From Planctomycetota bacterium (GTDB lineage: Bacteria; Planctomycetota; Phycisphaerae; Phycisphaerales; SM1A02), in the NCBI GenBank assembly GCA_021414025.1, contig JAIOPG010000001.1, forward strand, positions 35,872 to 99,871: a stretch of DNA of 64,000 bases, read 5' to 3'. Below the pieces are notes generated by a model. That model was not told the DNA's origin and made no database searches. It saw only the letters and a list, made by a program, of their open reading frames with translations. A program made the position numbers and the translations under genes. This document shows positions 45,703 through 54,468 of this stretch, in pieces (positions within the stretch are counted from its first letter, which is position 1; every line of letters starts with the position of its first letter).

Positions 45703-47754
45703 ATGGCAGGGTTCCGCACACTTCAGGATTTTCTCCACGCGCTGCACGCCGCCGGCGAGCTGGTCACCGTGGATGAATCCGTGAGCCCCCTGCTCGACCC
45801 GGGCTGCCTGGCCGAGCGGCAGATGCGGCGAAACGCCCCGGTCGCCAGCGGCAGCGCGAAAAGATTCGACCCGGCCCGCGCTTCCATCGGTGGCAGGGCG
45901 CTCCTCTTCAACAACATCGAGGGCTGCGACTTTCCGTTGGCCATGAATCTTTTCGGCTCCTGCCGGCGCGTGGAGATGGCTCTGGGCGTCGACGACGATC
46001 CGCGCGGCATCGAGGCGATCGCCGACCGCATCGCCAGCCTGACCCGGCCGCAGCCGCCGCACTCGCTGCTGGAACTCGCGCGGAAAGCCGGTGAATTCCT
46101 GCCGCTGCTGCGCGTGCCGCCCAAGTCGGTGCGGCATGGGCGCTGCCAGGACGTGGTCAAGCTCGCCTCCCGCGGCGAAGTGGATCTGCGCCGCCTGCCC
46201 ATCATTCAATGCTGGCCGCTGGATGGGAATCCCGAGGCCGTCGGCCTGCCGATGAGCGCGGCCGCCGCAGGAACCGCAGGAGGCCAGGGCCGCTACATCA
46301 CCCTCGCCGGCATGCACACGATCCACGCCGACGACCGCGACGTCGAGCGTCCGGCGAGCCACAACATCGGCATGTACCGCAGCCAGCTGCTCGACGCCAC
46401 GCGCCTGGCGATGCACTGGCACATGCATCATGACGGCGCGAGCCACTGGCGCAGTTGGAAGAAGCTCGGGCGCCGGATGCCCATCGCCATTTGCCTGGGC
46501 GGCGAGAGTGTGCTGGCCTATGGCGCCACCGCGCCGCTGCCGCCGGGCATCAGCGAGCTGCTGATGTCCGGCTTTCTCAACGGCGGCGGCATTCCGATGG
46601 TGCGGGCGCAGACCGTACCGCTGCGCGTGCCGGCCAACAGCGAGATCGTGATCGAAGGATGGGTCAGCACCGAGTGCGGCGGGATCGACTGGGAGCCCGG
46701 CGCCGAGCCGCTGGGTCCCGGCGCCGTCTTCGAGGGGCCCTTCGGCGACCACACCGGCTTCTACTCGATGCCCGACCGCTATCCGATCATGGAGGTCACC
46801 GCGATCACGCACGCCCACAACGCCATCTATCCCGCGACAATCGTGGGCCTGCCGCCGCAGGAGGACTACTGGCTGGGCAAGGCCACCGAGCGCATCTTCC
46901 TGCCGCTGCTCAAGACGCTGGTGAACGACATCGACGACTACCACCTGCCGCTCTTCGGCTGCTTCCACAACGCCGCCTTCGTGCAGATCCGCAAGGCCTA
47001 TCCGCTGCAAGGTCGCCGGGTCATGCACAGCGTGTGGGGCGCCGGCCAGATGGCGTGGACCAAGATGATCTGCGTGGTCGACGGCGATGTGAATGTGCAC
47101 GACGAGGCGGCCGTGCTGCGACGGGTCTTCGAGCGCTGCGATTTTCTGCGCGATGTGGAATTTGCCCACGGGCCGCTGGACATCCTGGACCACGCGGCTC
47201 CGGGCCTCGGCGCCGGCACCAAGATCGGCTTCGACGCCACAACGCGGATGCGCGGCGAGGAGGTCCACGGCATCGCCCTGGGCGAGCCGCGCCTGCCCGG
47301 CGCCGACGAAGTCCGTCTCTGCCTCGAGTCGATTTGCCCGCACGTGGCGGCCGCCGCCGCTCCCGCATGGGGCCATGGCCGCTGCCTCTTCGTCTCCATC
47401 GAGAAGCGCGCCGCCTGCGCCGGCGCCCGCGCGATCGAGAAGATCTGGTCCCTGCTGCCCAACCAGCCGGGCGCGGGGGACTTCGTCGTGGTCGTCGACG
47501 CCGGGATCGACCTCGCCGACTGGGAGAAGGTCCTCTTCTTCCTGGCCGCCAACAGCGATTTCGAACGCGACCTCTACCGGCAGGACCGCCGCATCGCCAT
47601 CGATGCCACCCGCAAGGTTGCCGGCGACGCCCGCAACGGTCACGCCGTCCGGCGCTTTCCCCCGCTGGTCGGATTCGAGCCCTTCACGATCGAGCGGGCC
47701 CGGCAGATCGAGTCCGGCCCCTCCTTTCAACGCTCCATTCAATCCCCCGCCTGA
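45703..47754 (+). CDS. UbiD-family decarboxylase (menaquinone-type)
   Basis: A 683-residue protein from ATG 45703. UbiD-family features are HWHMHHDGASHW, EGPFGDHTGFYSMPDRYPIM with the conserved acidic residue, VGLPPQEDYWLGKATERIFL and KMICVVDGDVNVHD. UbiD enzymes decarboxylate aromatic acids using prenylated FMN, so a UbiX partner is expected elsewhere. The length is above classic UbiD (about 490) and nearer the longer decarboxylases of the futalosine menaquinone pathway. The downstream nuoC supports a respiratory role. The substrate is inferred, not shown. Confidence 0.85.
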   Translation: MAGFRTLQDFLHALHAAGELVTVDESVSPLLDPGCLAERQMRRNAPVASGSAKRFDPARASIGGRALLFNNIEGCDFPLAMNLFGSCRRVEMALGVDDDPRGIEAIADRIASLTRPQPPHSLLELARKAGEFLPLLRVPPKSVRHGRCQDVVKLASRGEVDLRRLPIIQCWPLDGNPEAVGLPMSAAAAGTAGGQGRYITLAGMHTIHADDRDVERPASHNIGMYRSQLLDATRLAMHWHMHHDGASHWRSWKKLGRRMPIAICLGGESVLAYGATAPLPPGISELLMSGFLNGGGIPMVRAQTVPLRVPANSEIVIEGWVSTECGGIDWEPGAEPLGPGAVFEGPFGDHTGFYSMPDRYPIMEVTAITHAHNAIYPATIVGLPPQEDYWLGKATERIFLPLLKTLVNDIDDYHLPLFGCFHNAAFVQIRKAYPLQGRRVMHSVWGAGQMAWTKMICVVDGDVNVHDEAAVLRRVFERCDFLRDVEFAHGPLDILDHAAPGLGAGTKIGFDATTRMRGEEVHGIALGEPRLPGADEVRLCLESICPHVAAAAAPAWGHGRCLFVSIEKRAACAGARAIEKIWSLLPNQPGAGDFVVVVDAGIDLADWEKVLFFLAANSDFERDLYRQDRRIAIDATRKVAGDARNGHAVRRFPPLVGFEPFTIERARQIESGPSFQRSIQSPA

Positions 47755-47780
47755 CCGCGAAGGGCCGCTAAACTGGCGGG

Positions 47781-48338
47781 ATGCCCGCCGCCGCCAAACT
47801 CGACCACCCGACGCTTCCGCTGGTGAAGGAGCGCTTCGGTCCCGTCAAATTCCTGGCCACCGAATTCCGCGGGCAGACTTCGCTGGTGGTTCCCGAGTCC
47901 CTGCTGCACGACGTGGCCCGTTTCCTACGCGACGATCCGAATTGCCGCTACAACTTTCTCAGCGACCTCACGGCCGTCGACTACCTGGACTATCCGGCCG
48001 AGCAGCCGGCGCGCTTCGCCGTGGTCTACAACCTGTGCAGCTTCCAGTTCGAGCGGCGCCTGCGGCTGAAGGTCTATCTGGAGCCCTCGATCGACACCAC
48101 CGGCATCGAGTCCGATCCGGCGCTCTTTGTCGATTCCGTGACCGATCTCTGGCCCGGCGCCGAGTGGATGGAGCGCGAGGTCTTTGACATGTACGGCATT
48201 CGCTTCCGAAACCATCCGGATCTGCGCCGCATCCTGCTGTGGAAGGATTTTCCGGCCCACCCGCTGCGCAAGGATTACCCGCTGCGCGGCCGCGGCGAGC
48301 GCGAGCAGTACCAGCGGATCGCCCGCGACGTTTCCTGA
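47781..48338 (+). CDS. nuoC: NADH-quinone oxidoreductase subunit C
   Basis: A 185-residue protein of the 30-kDa complex I subunit family. The N-terminal half has YNFLSDLTAVDYLDYP; the C-terminal signature is WMEREVFDMYGIRFRNHPDL followed by HPLRKDYPLRG. NuoC sits in the peripheral arm. It follows the UbiD gene by 26 bp. No other nuo gene is in the window: it stands apart from a nuoABCD cluster, which is unusual. Confidence 0.94.
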   Translation: MPAAAKLDHPTLPLVKERFGPVKFLATEFRGQTSLVVPESLLHDVARFLRDDPNCRYNFLSDLTAVDYLDYPAEQPARFAVVYNLCSFQFERRLRLKVYLEPSIDTTGIESDPALFVDSVTDLWPGAEWMEREVFDMYGIRFRNHPDLRRILLWKDFPAHPLRKDYPLRGRGEREQYQRIARDVS

Positions 48339-48383
48339 CCCCCGAATCGGCTGAACATTGAACTCGGCGCGAACCCCGGGCGC

Positions 48384-49979
48384 TCAGAAGCGCTCGCGGA
48401 TCGACTTCAGGTCGGCGAAATTCTCCAGGAAAACCTCGGCGATCTCCGGATCAAAGTGCTTGCCGGCCCCCTCGCGGATCGCCTCCAGAATTTTGTCGTC
48501 GGTCCAGGGCTCCTTGTAGGCGCGGTGGCTCGCCAGCGCGTCGTAGACATCGGCGATCGCGACCAGGCGGGCGAAGAGCGGCGTCTCCTCACCCTTCAGG
48601 CCGCGGGCCTGATGCTTCACGCCCTTGAGCTGCTCCAGAATTCCGCCGACCGAATCCATCTGAATCGGACCCGGATATCCCGTGCCGTCCCAGCGCTCGT
48701 GGTGGTAGCGGGCGACGTCGGCGGCGGCCTTCTCCAGCTCGCTCTCGGCCCCGTCGAAGAGCTTGGCGCCGATCACCGTGTGCCACTTCATCAGGTTGAA
48801 CTCCTCCTCGTCCAGCTTGCCGGGCTTCTTCAGGATGGAGTCCGGAATGCCGACCTTGCCGATGTCGTGCAGCAGCGCCGCCACGCGCAGGATGGAGATG
48901 TTCTGGTCGCGCTGGTTGGGCGGCATGTGGCGCTTGTCGGCGAGCAGCTTGTAGAGGTGGCAGGCCACGTCGGAGACGCTCTGGACGTGCACGCCGGTCT
49001 CGTGGGGATCCCGGATTTCAACGGTGCGCACCATGCGCATCAGGAATTCCTTGGCGTTGCGTGCCCGCTCCAGCACCAGGCCGGCCAGCAGCGCGAAACT
49101 TTCGGTCCGCGCGGCCAGCGGCGTGCCGGTGACGGTCTTGTGTCCGGCGGGATTGATGAGCTGCATCACGCCCAGCGCCGCCCCCTGCGCGCCGATCAGG
49201 GGAATGGAGATCATGCAGCGCGTGCGGAATCCGGTCTTCTGGTCAAAGGACTGGTCGAACTGGAAGGGCGAACCCGGCGGCAGGTTGTAGACGTCGTCGA
49301 TCACCACCTGCTTCTTCTCCAGCACGCTGTGCCCGGCGATGCTCTTGGAGGAAATCGGAATCCTCGCATTCACGATGCCCAGGCGCGATCCCGGCTTGCG
49401 GCCCTCCAGCACCAGGTTGCGCGTGTACCAGAGCACCAATTGGTTCTGGTCCGCGACCCAGATCGATCCCGCCTCGCACTTGGAGAATTCCAGCGAGGAG
49501 TTCAGCAGCGAATGCAGCAGCAGGTCGACGTCCGTCACCTTCGACAGCTGCTCCTTGAGGATCTGGATCAGGATGTCGTGCTCCTCGCGATCCGATGCCT
49601 CGTTCTGCAGGGCGTCGGCCTTCTTGTAAACCGCCTCCTGCTGGCGAAGCGTGTCGAGCATCTGGTTCACGCCGCGGCTCAGCGCCGCGATGTCTTCAGG
49701 ACCGTCCACCGCCAGCGTGGCCGTGAGATCGCCCTGGGATATTTTCCGGACCGCGCCGCCCAGCGCGTCCAGCGGGCGAAAAAGACGACGGATGTAGAAG
49801 TCACCGAGCACGCCAAGGACAAGCATCGCAGGCAGCACCAGCACCAGGATCTCGCCCAGCGTCGGCGCGCGGTCGCCCGGACCTCTTGAACCGAGCTTCA
49901 GCTGCAGCGCCCAGGCCAGTGCGATGGCGATCGCCAGCGTCGTGCCGAGCAGCAGCAGCCTGATCCGGTTTCGAAACAT
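48384..49979 (-). CDS. Membrane HAMP-GAF-HD-GYP protein
   Basis: A 531-residue protein. Two membrane segments (LLLLGTTLAIAIALAWAL and ILVLVLPAMLVLGVLGDFYI) are only a few residues apart, then HAMP (about 68-118), GAF (about 140-310) and HD-GYP (about 325-525). Phosphodiesterase residues are visible: HVQSVSDVACHLYKLL, ALLHDIGKVGIPD and YHHERWDGTGYPG, all intact. It probably degrades cyclic di-GMP in response to a cytosolic ligand of the GAF domain. It is a single gene with no partner kinase. Confidence 0.9.
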   Translation of the reverse strand: MFRNRIRLLLLGTTLAIAIALAWALQLKLGSRGPGDRAPTLGEILVLVLPAMLVLGVLGDFYIRRLFRPLDALGGAVRKISQGDLTATLAVDGPEDIAALSRGVNQMLDTLRQQEAVYKKADALQNEASDREEHDILIQILKEQLSKVTDVDLLLHSLLNSSLEFSKCEAGSIWVADQNQLVLWYTRNLVLEGRKPGSRLGIVNARIPISSKSIAGHSVLEKKQVVIDDVYNLPPGSPFQFDQSFDQKTGFRTRCMISIPLIGAQGAALGVMQLINPAGHKTVTGTPLAARTESFALLAGLVLERARNAKEFLMRMVRTVEIRDPHETGVHVQSVSDVACHLYKLLADKRHMPPNQRDQNISILRVAALLHDIGKVGIPDSILKKPGKLDEEEFNLMKWHTVIGAKLFDGAESELEKAAADVARYHHERWDGTGYPGPIQMDSVGGILEQLKGVKHQARGLKGEETPLFARLVAIADVYDALASHRAYKEPWTDDKILEAIREGAGKHFDPEIAEVFLENFADLKSIRERF

Positions 49980-50164
49980 GCAAAATTCAGTCTAGGATTC
50001 TTTGGAGCGCGTCACAAGGGCAACGGGCCGCGCGGACCATTGAATATCGCGCGCAGGCGTGCCGGCGGCGACGAGCGCCGTACGTGCGGCCGCCAGCATT
50101 ACAATCATTCGAAGCGGCTCTGCGGAAAGGCGCGGCAAGCGCGGACGCAGCGGATCCGGCGCGA

Positions 50165-50238
50165 GTCCCGGTAGCTCAGTTGGATAGAGCAGCAGCCTTC
50201 TAAGCTGCAGGTCGGTGGTTCGAGTCCACCTCGGGACG
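50165..50238 (+). tRNA. tRNA-Arg(TCT)
   Basis: A 74-nt cloverleaf. The acceptor GTCCCGG pairs with TCGGGAC (one G-T), discriminator G. The anticodon stem GCAGC/GCTGC holds loop CTTCTAA with anticodon TCT (50199-50201). The T arm is GTGGTTCGAGTCCAC. CCA is not encoded. It reads AGA/AGG. Confidence 0.95.
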
Positions 50239-50294
50239 CTTCTCTTTTCGCGGTTCGACCGCCGCCGCGCGGCGCCGCCGTACCATCCCTCCCC

Positions 50295-51029
50295 ATGAAC
50301 AGCGAACTCGCCCTCGCGCTCCTTGTCCTGCTCATCGGCGCGGTCGCCATGCTCTACGCGGGCGTCGGTCATGGCGGAGCGTCGGGCTATCTGGCGCTCA
50401 TGGCCCTCTTCGGAATGAGTCCCTCCGTGATGCGCCCCTCGGCGCTGGTCCTGAACATCGCCGTCTCCGCCCTGGCCACGGTGGCCTTTGCGCGGGCCGG
50501 GCACTTTCGCTGGCGGCTGCTCTGGCCCTTCGTCATCGCGTCGATTCCCTTCGCCTACCTGGGCGGCACCAAGACACTCGACGAAACCGCGTTCAAGGTC
50601 CTGGTGGCTGTGACCCTGGCGCTGGCTGCGGCGCGGCTCTTCATGCCGCAGCGCGAGCGGCCGACCAAGCCTCTGCCGATTGCGGACGCGCTGGCGTGCG
50701 GCGCGGCGATCGGACTGCTTTCGGGACTCGTCGGGGTCGGCGGAGGCATTTTTCTCACTCCGCTGCTCATCCTTTGCGCCTGGTCGACGCCGCGCGAGGC
50801 CGCCGCAGTCTCGGCCCCCTTCATCCTGCTGAACTCCCTGGCCGGGCTCGGCGGTCTGATGGGACAGGGAGTGTCCTTCCCTTCCTGGCTCTGGTGGGCG
50901 TGCGGCTCCGCGATCGTCGGCGGATGGCTGGGCGCCCGCTGGAGCAGCCGCTCGGCGTCGCAAACCGGACTGCGGATGGCGCTTGGAGTGGTGCTGCTGA
51001 TCGCAGCGGTGAAATTCGTCGTGGTCTAG
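50295..51029 (+). CDS. TauE/SafE-family (TSUP) permease
   Basis: A 244-residue membrane protein with about eight helices in two similar halves. GVGHGGASGYLALMALFG in the first and GLVGVGGGIFLTPLLIL in the second are the twin family loops. TSUP proteins move sulfite, sulfonates, thiosulfate or related anions; the substrate is not predictable here. The ATG at 50295 follows the tRNA-Arg by 56 bp. Confidence 0.85.
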   Translation: MNSELALALLVLLIGAVAMLYAGVGHGGASGYLALMALFGMSPSVMRPSALVLNIAVSALATVAFARAGHFRWRLLWPFVIASIPFAYLGGTKTLDETAFKVLVAVTLALAAARLFMPQRERPTKPLPIADALACGAAIGLLSGLVGVGGGIFLTPLLILCAWSTPREAAAVSAPFILLNSLAGLGGLMGQGVSFPSWLWWACGSAIVGGWLGARWSSRSASQTGLRMALGVVLLIAAVKFVVV

Positions 51030-51039
51030 CCACGGTCGA

Positions 51040-52167
51040 TCAATCGACGACCTTGGCGCCCTGCTTGATCCAGTTTTCGATCAGCGAAATCTGCTCGGCT
51101 GAAAGGCGGTCGCCCTTGGGGGGCATGTGACCTTTGACGGTTGCGGATCGTTTGATCACTTTCACCAGCGTGCTTGCATCCGGCTTGTCGACCACGATGA
51201 TCCCCTTCTTCTTGTCCTTCACGATGAGTTCGCCGACATGGTCGAAGGCGATTCCTCCCTTGGCTTGGCCCTTGCCATGGCAGTCCCAGCATCGGGCTTC
51301 GAAAATCGGGCGAATGTCCTTGTTGTATTCGAGGTTTTTTGGAATCGAGGGAGTCTTCGTCGAAGGCGTTGCCGGAGCCGATGCGGGTGGCGATTTCGGC
51401 GGCTCCTCGCCACCCGCAGGCAGGTCGATGCTCGCGAGAGCGTTGCTCGACAGCGTCGAAATCGAATGCGCGTCGTCCATGGCCTCCGGCTTCTCCTCGG
51501 GCATCGCGGCCGGATCGGAATCTGGATTGACTGCGGGCTCCGATGCTGGCTCGGATGGCGGCTCCGCTGCCGGCTCAGCCGCGGGGAGATCCTTCTTCTG
51601 CGATTCAACCTCCTGGACCTTCACTTCAGCCAAAGATTGCACCGCGCTTTCGGGGACCCCGCGCAGGCGATTCCAGGAAAGTGAAACCGCCTCGCCGAGG
51701 GGCTTGGAAACCTGTCCCTCGCCCCAGACCATGTCGCCGCCGAAGTGCGCGGTCACGCCGATGCCGACCGCAGCGACCAGCGATCCAAGCCTCGTGACAT
51801 TCAACAGAATCGGCCAGGAATCTCCGCGAACCATTGTGGTCGCCAGGGCCAGCAGAACCAGCGCCGCCGAGCTGCCGATGCCGAACCAACGGTGCAGAAA
51901 AAGCTCCGTGGACTCGGGGCCGTCGGCCTCGGCGAAGAACCATCCACTGGTCGAGACCACCACGCTGGCCAGGGCCGCGATCCAGGTGCAGTGAACCGCG
52001 AAATCCCCGAAACCTTCATGTCTGCGGATCCAATTCCAGGTCATGGCCAGCGTTGCGACGATGGCCAGCGCGATCGGAAAGTGCACGATGAGGGGATGGA
52101 GATGGCCCAAAACCTCCAGCCAAGCGCTGGAAACCGACTCGGGCAGTGCTGGGGTGACTTGGACCAT
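51040..52167 (-). CDS. DUF2231 membrane domain fused to a planctomycete-type cytochrome c
   Basis: A 375-residue protein. An N-terminal DUF2231 domain (about 15-150; LHPLIVHFPIALAIVATLA) has four membrane helices. A Pro/Glu/Ser/Ala-rich linker (about 195-275) leads to a cytochrome c domain with NKDIRPIFEARCWDCH (CxxCH heme site) and a distal Met in GHMPPKGD. The C-terminus IENWIKQGAKV is typical of the planctomycete cytochrome group. It is probably a membrane-anchored periplasmic electron carrier. The ATG at 52167 is chosen; the frame extends to 52278 with poor start evidence. Confidence 0.85.
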   Translation of the reverse strand: MVQVTPALPESVSSAWLEVLGHLHPLIVHFPIALAIVATLAMTWNWIRRHEGFGDFAVHCTWIAALASVVVSTSGWFFAEADGPESTELFLHRWFGIGSSAALVLLALATTMVRGDSWPILLNVTRLGSLVAAVGIGVTAHFGGDMVWGEGQVSKPLGEAVSLSWNRLRGVPESAVQSLAEVKVQEVESQKKDLPAAEPAAEPPSEPASEPAVNPDSDPAAMPEEKPEAMDDAHSISTLSSNALASIDLPAGGEEPPKSPPASAPATPSTKTPSIPKNLEYNKDIRPIFEARCWDCHGKGQAKGGIAFDHVGELIVKDKKKGIIVVDKPDASTLVKVIKRSATVKGHMPPKGDRLSAEQISLIENWIKQGAKVVD

Positions 52168-52490
52168 TGGCGGCGATGCTACGAAAACATCCTCAGGGCA
52201 TCTCCTGATCGCTTGGGTCAATGAAATTGGCGTAAAAATAAAAGACGTGAGTCGCTCAAGGGTTACCTGAGCGCCCACGCCCTTTTTTGCGAGATCATCC
52301 CCGCAAGGGGACTTTTCTCACCCACCTTTGAAAATGACATGGCTTGAACAACCTTGGGCCAGTCAACTTGTCGTACTTCTAAGAGTTAAGGGAAAGTTTG
52401 GGAACGACTTTCAATTCGTATTGTGATTCAATTGGATCCCTTGTCAATGAATAAAACCGATTTATGACTCGATAAACTGGGGTCGCAAAG
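52168..52490. other. 323-bp intergenic region between the cytochrome gene and dinB
   Basis: It is AT-richer than its surroundings. It contains three hairpin candidates: CGCTCAAGG-GTTA-CCTGAGCG (52253-52273, one bulged A), TCCCC-GCAA-GGGGA (52298-52311, a GNRA-like loop) and GAAAGT-n9-ACTTTC (52391-52411). A promoter for dinB is proposed at its end. No open frame with gene-like features is seen. Confidence 0.6.
52441..52468 (+). promoter_or_regulatory. Candidate dinB promoter
   Basis: TTGTCA (52441-52446, 5/6 to -35) and TATGAC (52463-52468, 4/6 to -10) are 16 bp apart, 22 bp upstream of the dinB ATG. No recognisable LexA box overlaps it, though the operator consensus of this lineage is uncertain. 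Confidence 0.35.
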
Positions 52491-53747
52491 ATGCGAAAGT
52501 CCGAGAATAACGATTTGATTTGGACACGCTGCATCCTTCATGCGGACCTCGATTCCTTCTTTGCGAGCGTCGAACAACTGGATGATCCAGCACTTCGGGG
52601 GGTTCCCGTGCTCGTTGGCGGCGCCACCGGACGAAGCGTTGTCGCGGCGGCGAGCTACGAGGCGAGAAAGTTCGGCTGCCACAGCGCCATGCCCATGGCC
52701 TTGGCGCGGGCGAAGTGCCCCCAGGCGGTGGTGATGCCTCCGCGCTTCGATCGATACTCGGAGCTCAGCGGAAAATTCCGGAACATCCTCCTCGATCAAT
52801 CCCCGCTGGTCGAGCCGCTGAGCGTCGACGAGGCTTTCATCGACGTCACCGGATCGCAGCGCCTGCTAGGCAGCGGACCACGGATTGCGCAAAGTATCCG
52901 CGACCGCGTGCGCGACGAGATTCAATTGACGGTGAGCGTCGGAGTGGCGACTTCGAAGTTCGTCGCGAAGATCGCCAGTGACCTGCACAAGCCCGATGGC
53001 ATGACGATCATTCCCCATGGGGAGACCCGTTCCATCCTCGCTCCCCTGGACATCGCGCGAATGTGGGGCGTCGGGCCCAAGACGCTTCCTCGGTTCATCG
53101 CCGCAGGCATTCGCACGTTCGGGGATCTGCAGCGATTGACTCCGGAGGAGGCCCAGCGGCGGCTGGGCGAGATGGGTGTGCATTGCCGCGAGCTGGCTCT
53201 GGGCCTGGACGACCGTGACGTCATCACGGAGCACGACGCCAAGAGCGTCGGGCAGGAGGAGACCTTCGACCGCGATGTCGGCGATGTGAATGTGCTTCGT
53301 GCCGTGCTGCTTGAGCAGTGCGAGCGGGTCTCCATGCGCCTTCGCGCTTCCAACGGATTGGCGACCTGCGTCTCGCTCAAGCTGCGGCTGCCGAATTTTG
53401 AGACGCACTCGCGGCAGAAATCCCTGCGCCCCTTCACCGATCGGACCAAGCCGATATGGCAAACCGCCGATGGACTGCTGAAGACCTGGCGCAGCGGCAG
53501 CAAACTTCCTCTACGCCTGCTCGGCGTCAGCGTGGACCGGATCGATCGATCCGAGGCGCTGCAGCAGCCGGAACTCTTTCCCGATCCCGCGGACGAAGTG
53601 GAGCGCAAGCTCGACTCCGTCACCGACGCCGTGGCCCGCAAGTACGGCCCCGAGGCGCTGCACCGCGGAGGCGGGCGCGCAGAGAGCCGCCGCTCCAAGC
53701 GCGACGCCACCGACAAGGGTCCGCGCCCCGAGGCCAATCGGGGCTAG
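52491..53747 (+). CDS. dinB: DNA polymerase IV (Y-family)
   Basis: A 418-residue translesion polymerase. Catalytic carboxylates are in HADLDSFFASVEQ (Asp19) and SVDEAFIDVTG (Asp113, Glu114). SYEARKFGCHSAMP is the fingers motif, and SVGVATSKFVAKIASD and WGVGPKT follow. The likely sliding-clamp motif QPELF is at about 359-363, followed by a basic tail of about 55 residues, so it is not at the very end as in many Pol IV proteins. Convergent with the HEPN-like gene, 4-bp overlap. Confidence 0.94.
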   Translation: MRKSENNDLIWTRCILHADLDSFFASVEQLDDPALRGVPVLVGGATGRSVVAAASYEARKFGCHSAMPMALARAKCPQAVVMPPRFDRYSELSGKFRNILLDQSPLVEPLSVDEAFIDVTGSQRLLGSGPRIAQSIRDRVRDEIQLTVSVGVATSKFVAKIASDLHKPDGMTIIPHGETRSILAPLDIARMWGVGPKTLPRFIAAGIRTFGDLQRLTPEEAQRRLGEMGVHCRELALGLDDRDVITEHDAKSVGQEETFDRDVGDVNVLRAVLLEQCERVSMRLRASNGLATCVSLKLRLPNFETHSRQKSLRPFTDRTKPIWQTADGLLKTWRSGSKLPLRLLGVSVDRIDRSEALQQPELFPDPADEVERKLDSVTDAVARKYGPEALHRGGGRAESRRSKRDATDKGPRPEANRG

Positions 53748-54451
53748 CGATCCTCCAGCGGCGAATAGCACAGTTCGCCCCAGTCGTCGGTGTAACCATG
53801 CTCCATCAGGATCTGCATGAAGCATGCGACCAGATGCTCAAGGATGGCGCTGGCGCGGCGCACTGCGACGCGGTTCATCCTGCTGTTGTAGGTGCTGCCC
53901 CCCTGCACGAGCTGGTTGCGCACAAAGAGCACGCGGTCCAGGATGGCCGCAAGCCAGGGTTCGAACTGGGCCTGCTCCAGGATTTCCTCTCGCGTGGCCT
54001 TGGTGGAAAAGGTCCCGGTTTCGCGGCGTCGGGAATAGTGCCGGGAAAGGTAGGGATCCTCGAAGAGGGCCCGGGCGGCGCGGTCGTTGTTCTCCAGCAC
54101 CATCTGCATCAATCCGTCGCAATCATTCCCGAGGATCTGCCGGATGAAGAGGCGAGTGGAGACATGGTCCGGCTCCGGCGCCATGGTTTTCTTGTTCCAG
54201 CGGCTTGCCAGGGTCGTCAGCGCGATCCACTGCGCGATCAGCTTCGCGTCCAGGTCCTCGGGCGTCGAGCAGCGCTCCGAGAATTCCAGCCAGGTCAGCG
54301 CGCGATGGATGCGGACGCGGACCTCCTCGTAAAGATGCGCCCGGGCGTAGGCGTCGCGGCGCGGCTTCCACAATTTGCGCAGCGTCCCCATGCTCAGCGG
54401 CGCGCCGCCCCAGGCGTCCGCGGGCTTTGGCCGGCTGGTTCGTGTTGGCAT
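53744..54451 (-). CDS. HEPN-like protein with a degenerate catalytic motif
   Basis: A 235-residue, mostly helical protein. Near the C-terminus (about 175-195) is VRNQLVQGGSTYNSRMNR, which resembles the RNQLVHGG motif of HEPN-type RNases, but the catalytic His is replaced by Gln. HEPN domains are common in toxin-antitoxin and defence RNases. No antitoxin partner (MNT or similar) is adjacent. The N-terminus has SMGTLRKLWKPRRDAY and a Lys/Arg-rich beginning. Function cannot be stated; the family call rests on one motif. Confidence 0.6.
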   Translation of the reverse strand: MPTRTSRPKPADAWGGAPLSMGTLRKLWKPRRDAYARAHLYEEVRVRIHRALTWLEFSERCSTPEDLDAKLIAQWIALTTLASRWNKKTMAPEPDHVSTRLFIRQILGNDCDGLMQMVLENNDRAARALFEDPYLSRHYSRRRETGTFSTKATREEILEQAQFEPWLAAILDRVLFVRNQLVQGGSTYNSRMNRVAVRRASAILEHLVACFMQILMEHGYTDDWGELCYSPLEDR

Positions 54452-54468
54452 GTCGTCAGCCTATCGGA

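Noticed and set aside
45442..47742. A 766-codon minus-strand frame
   Set aside because: Mostly antisense to the UbiD-family gene; no motifs.
49992..50963. A 323-codon minus-strand frame across the tRNA-Arg
   Set aside because: It covers the tRNA and lies antisense to the TSUP permease; no domain seen.
53744..54451. HEPN gene as part of a toxin-antitoxin pair
   Set aside because: No MNT nucleotidyltransferase or small antitoxin frame is adjacent; neighbours are dinB and fluoride channels.
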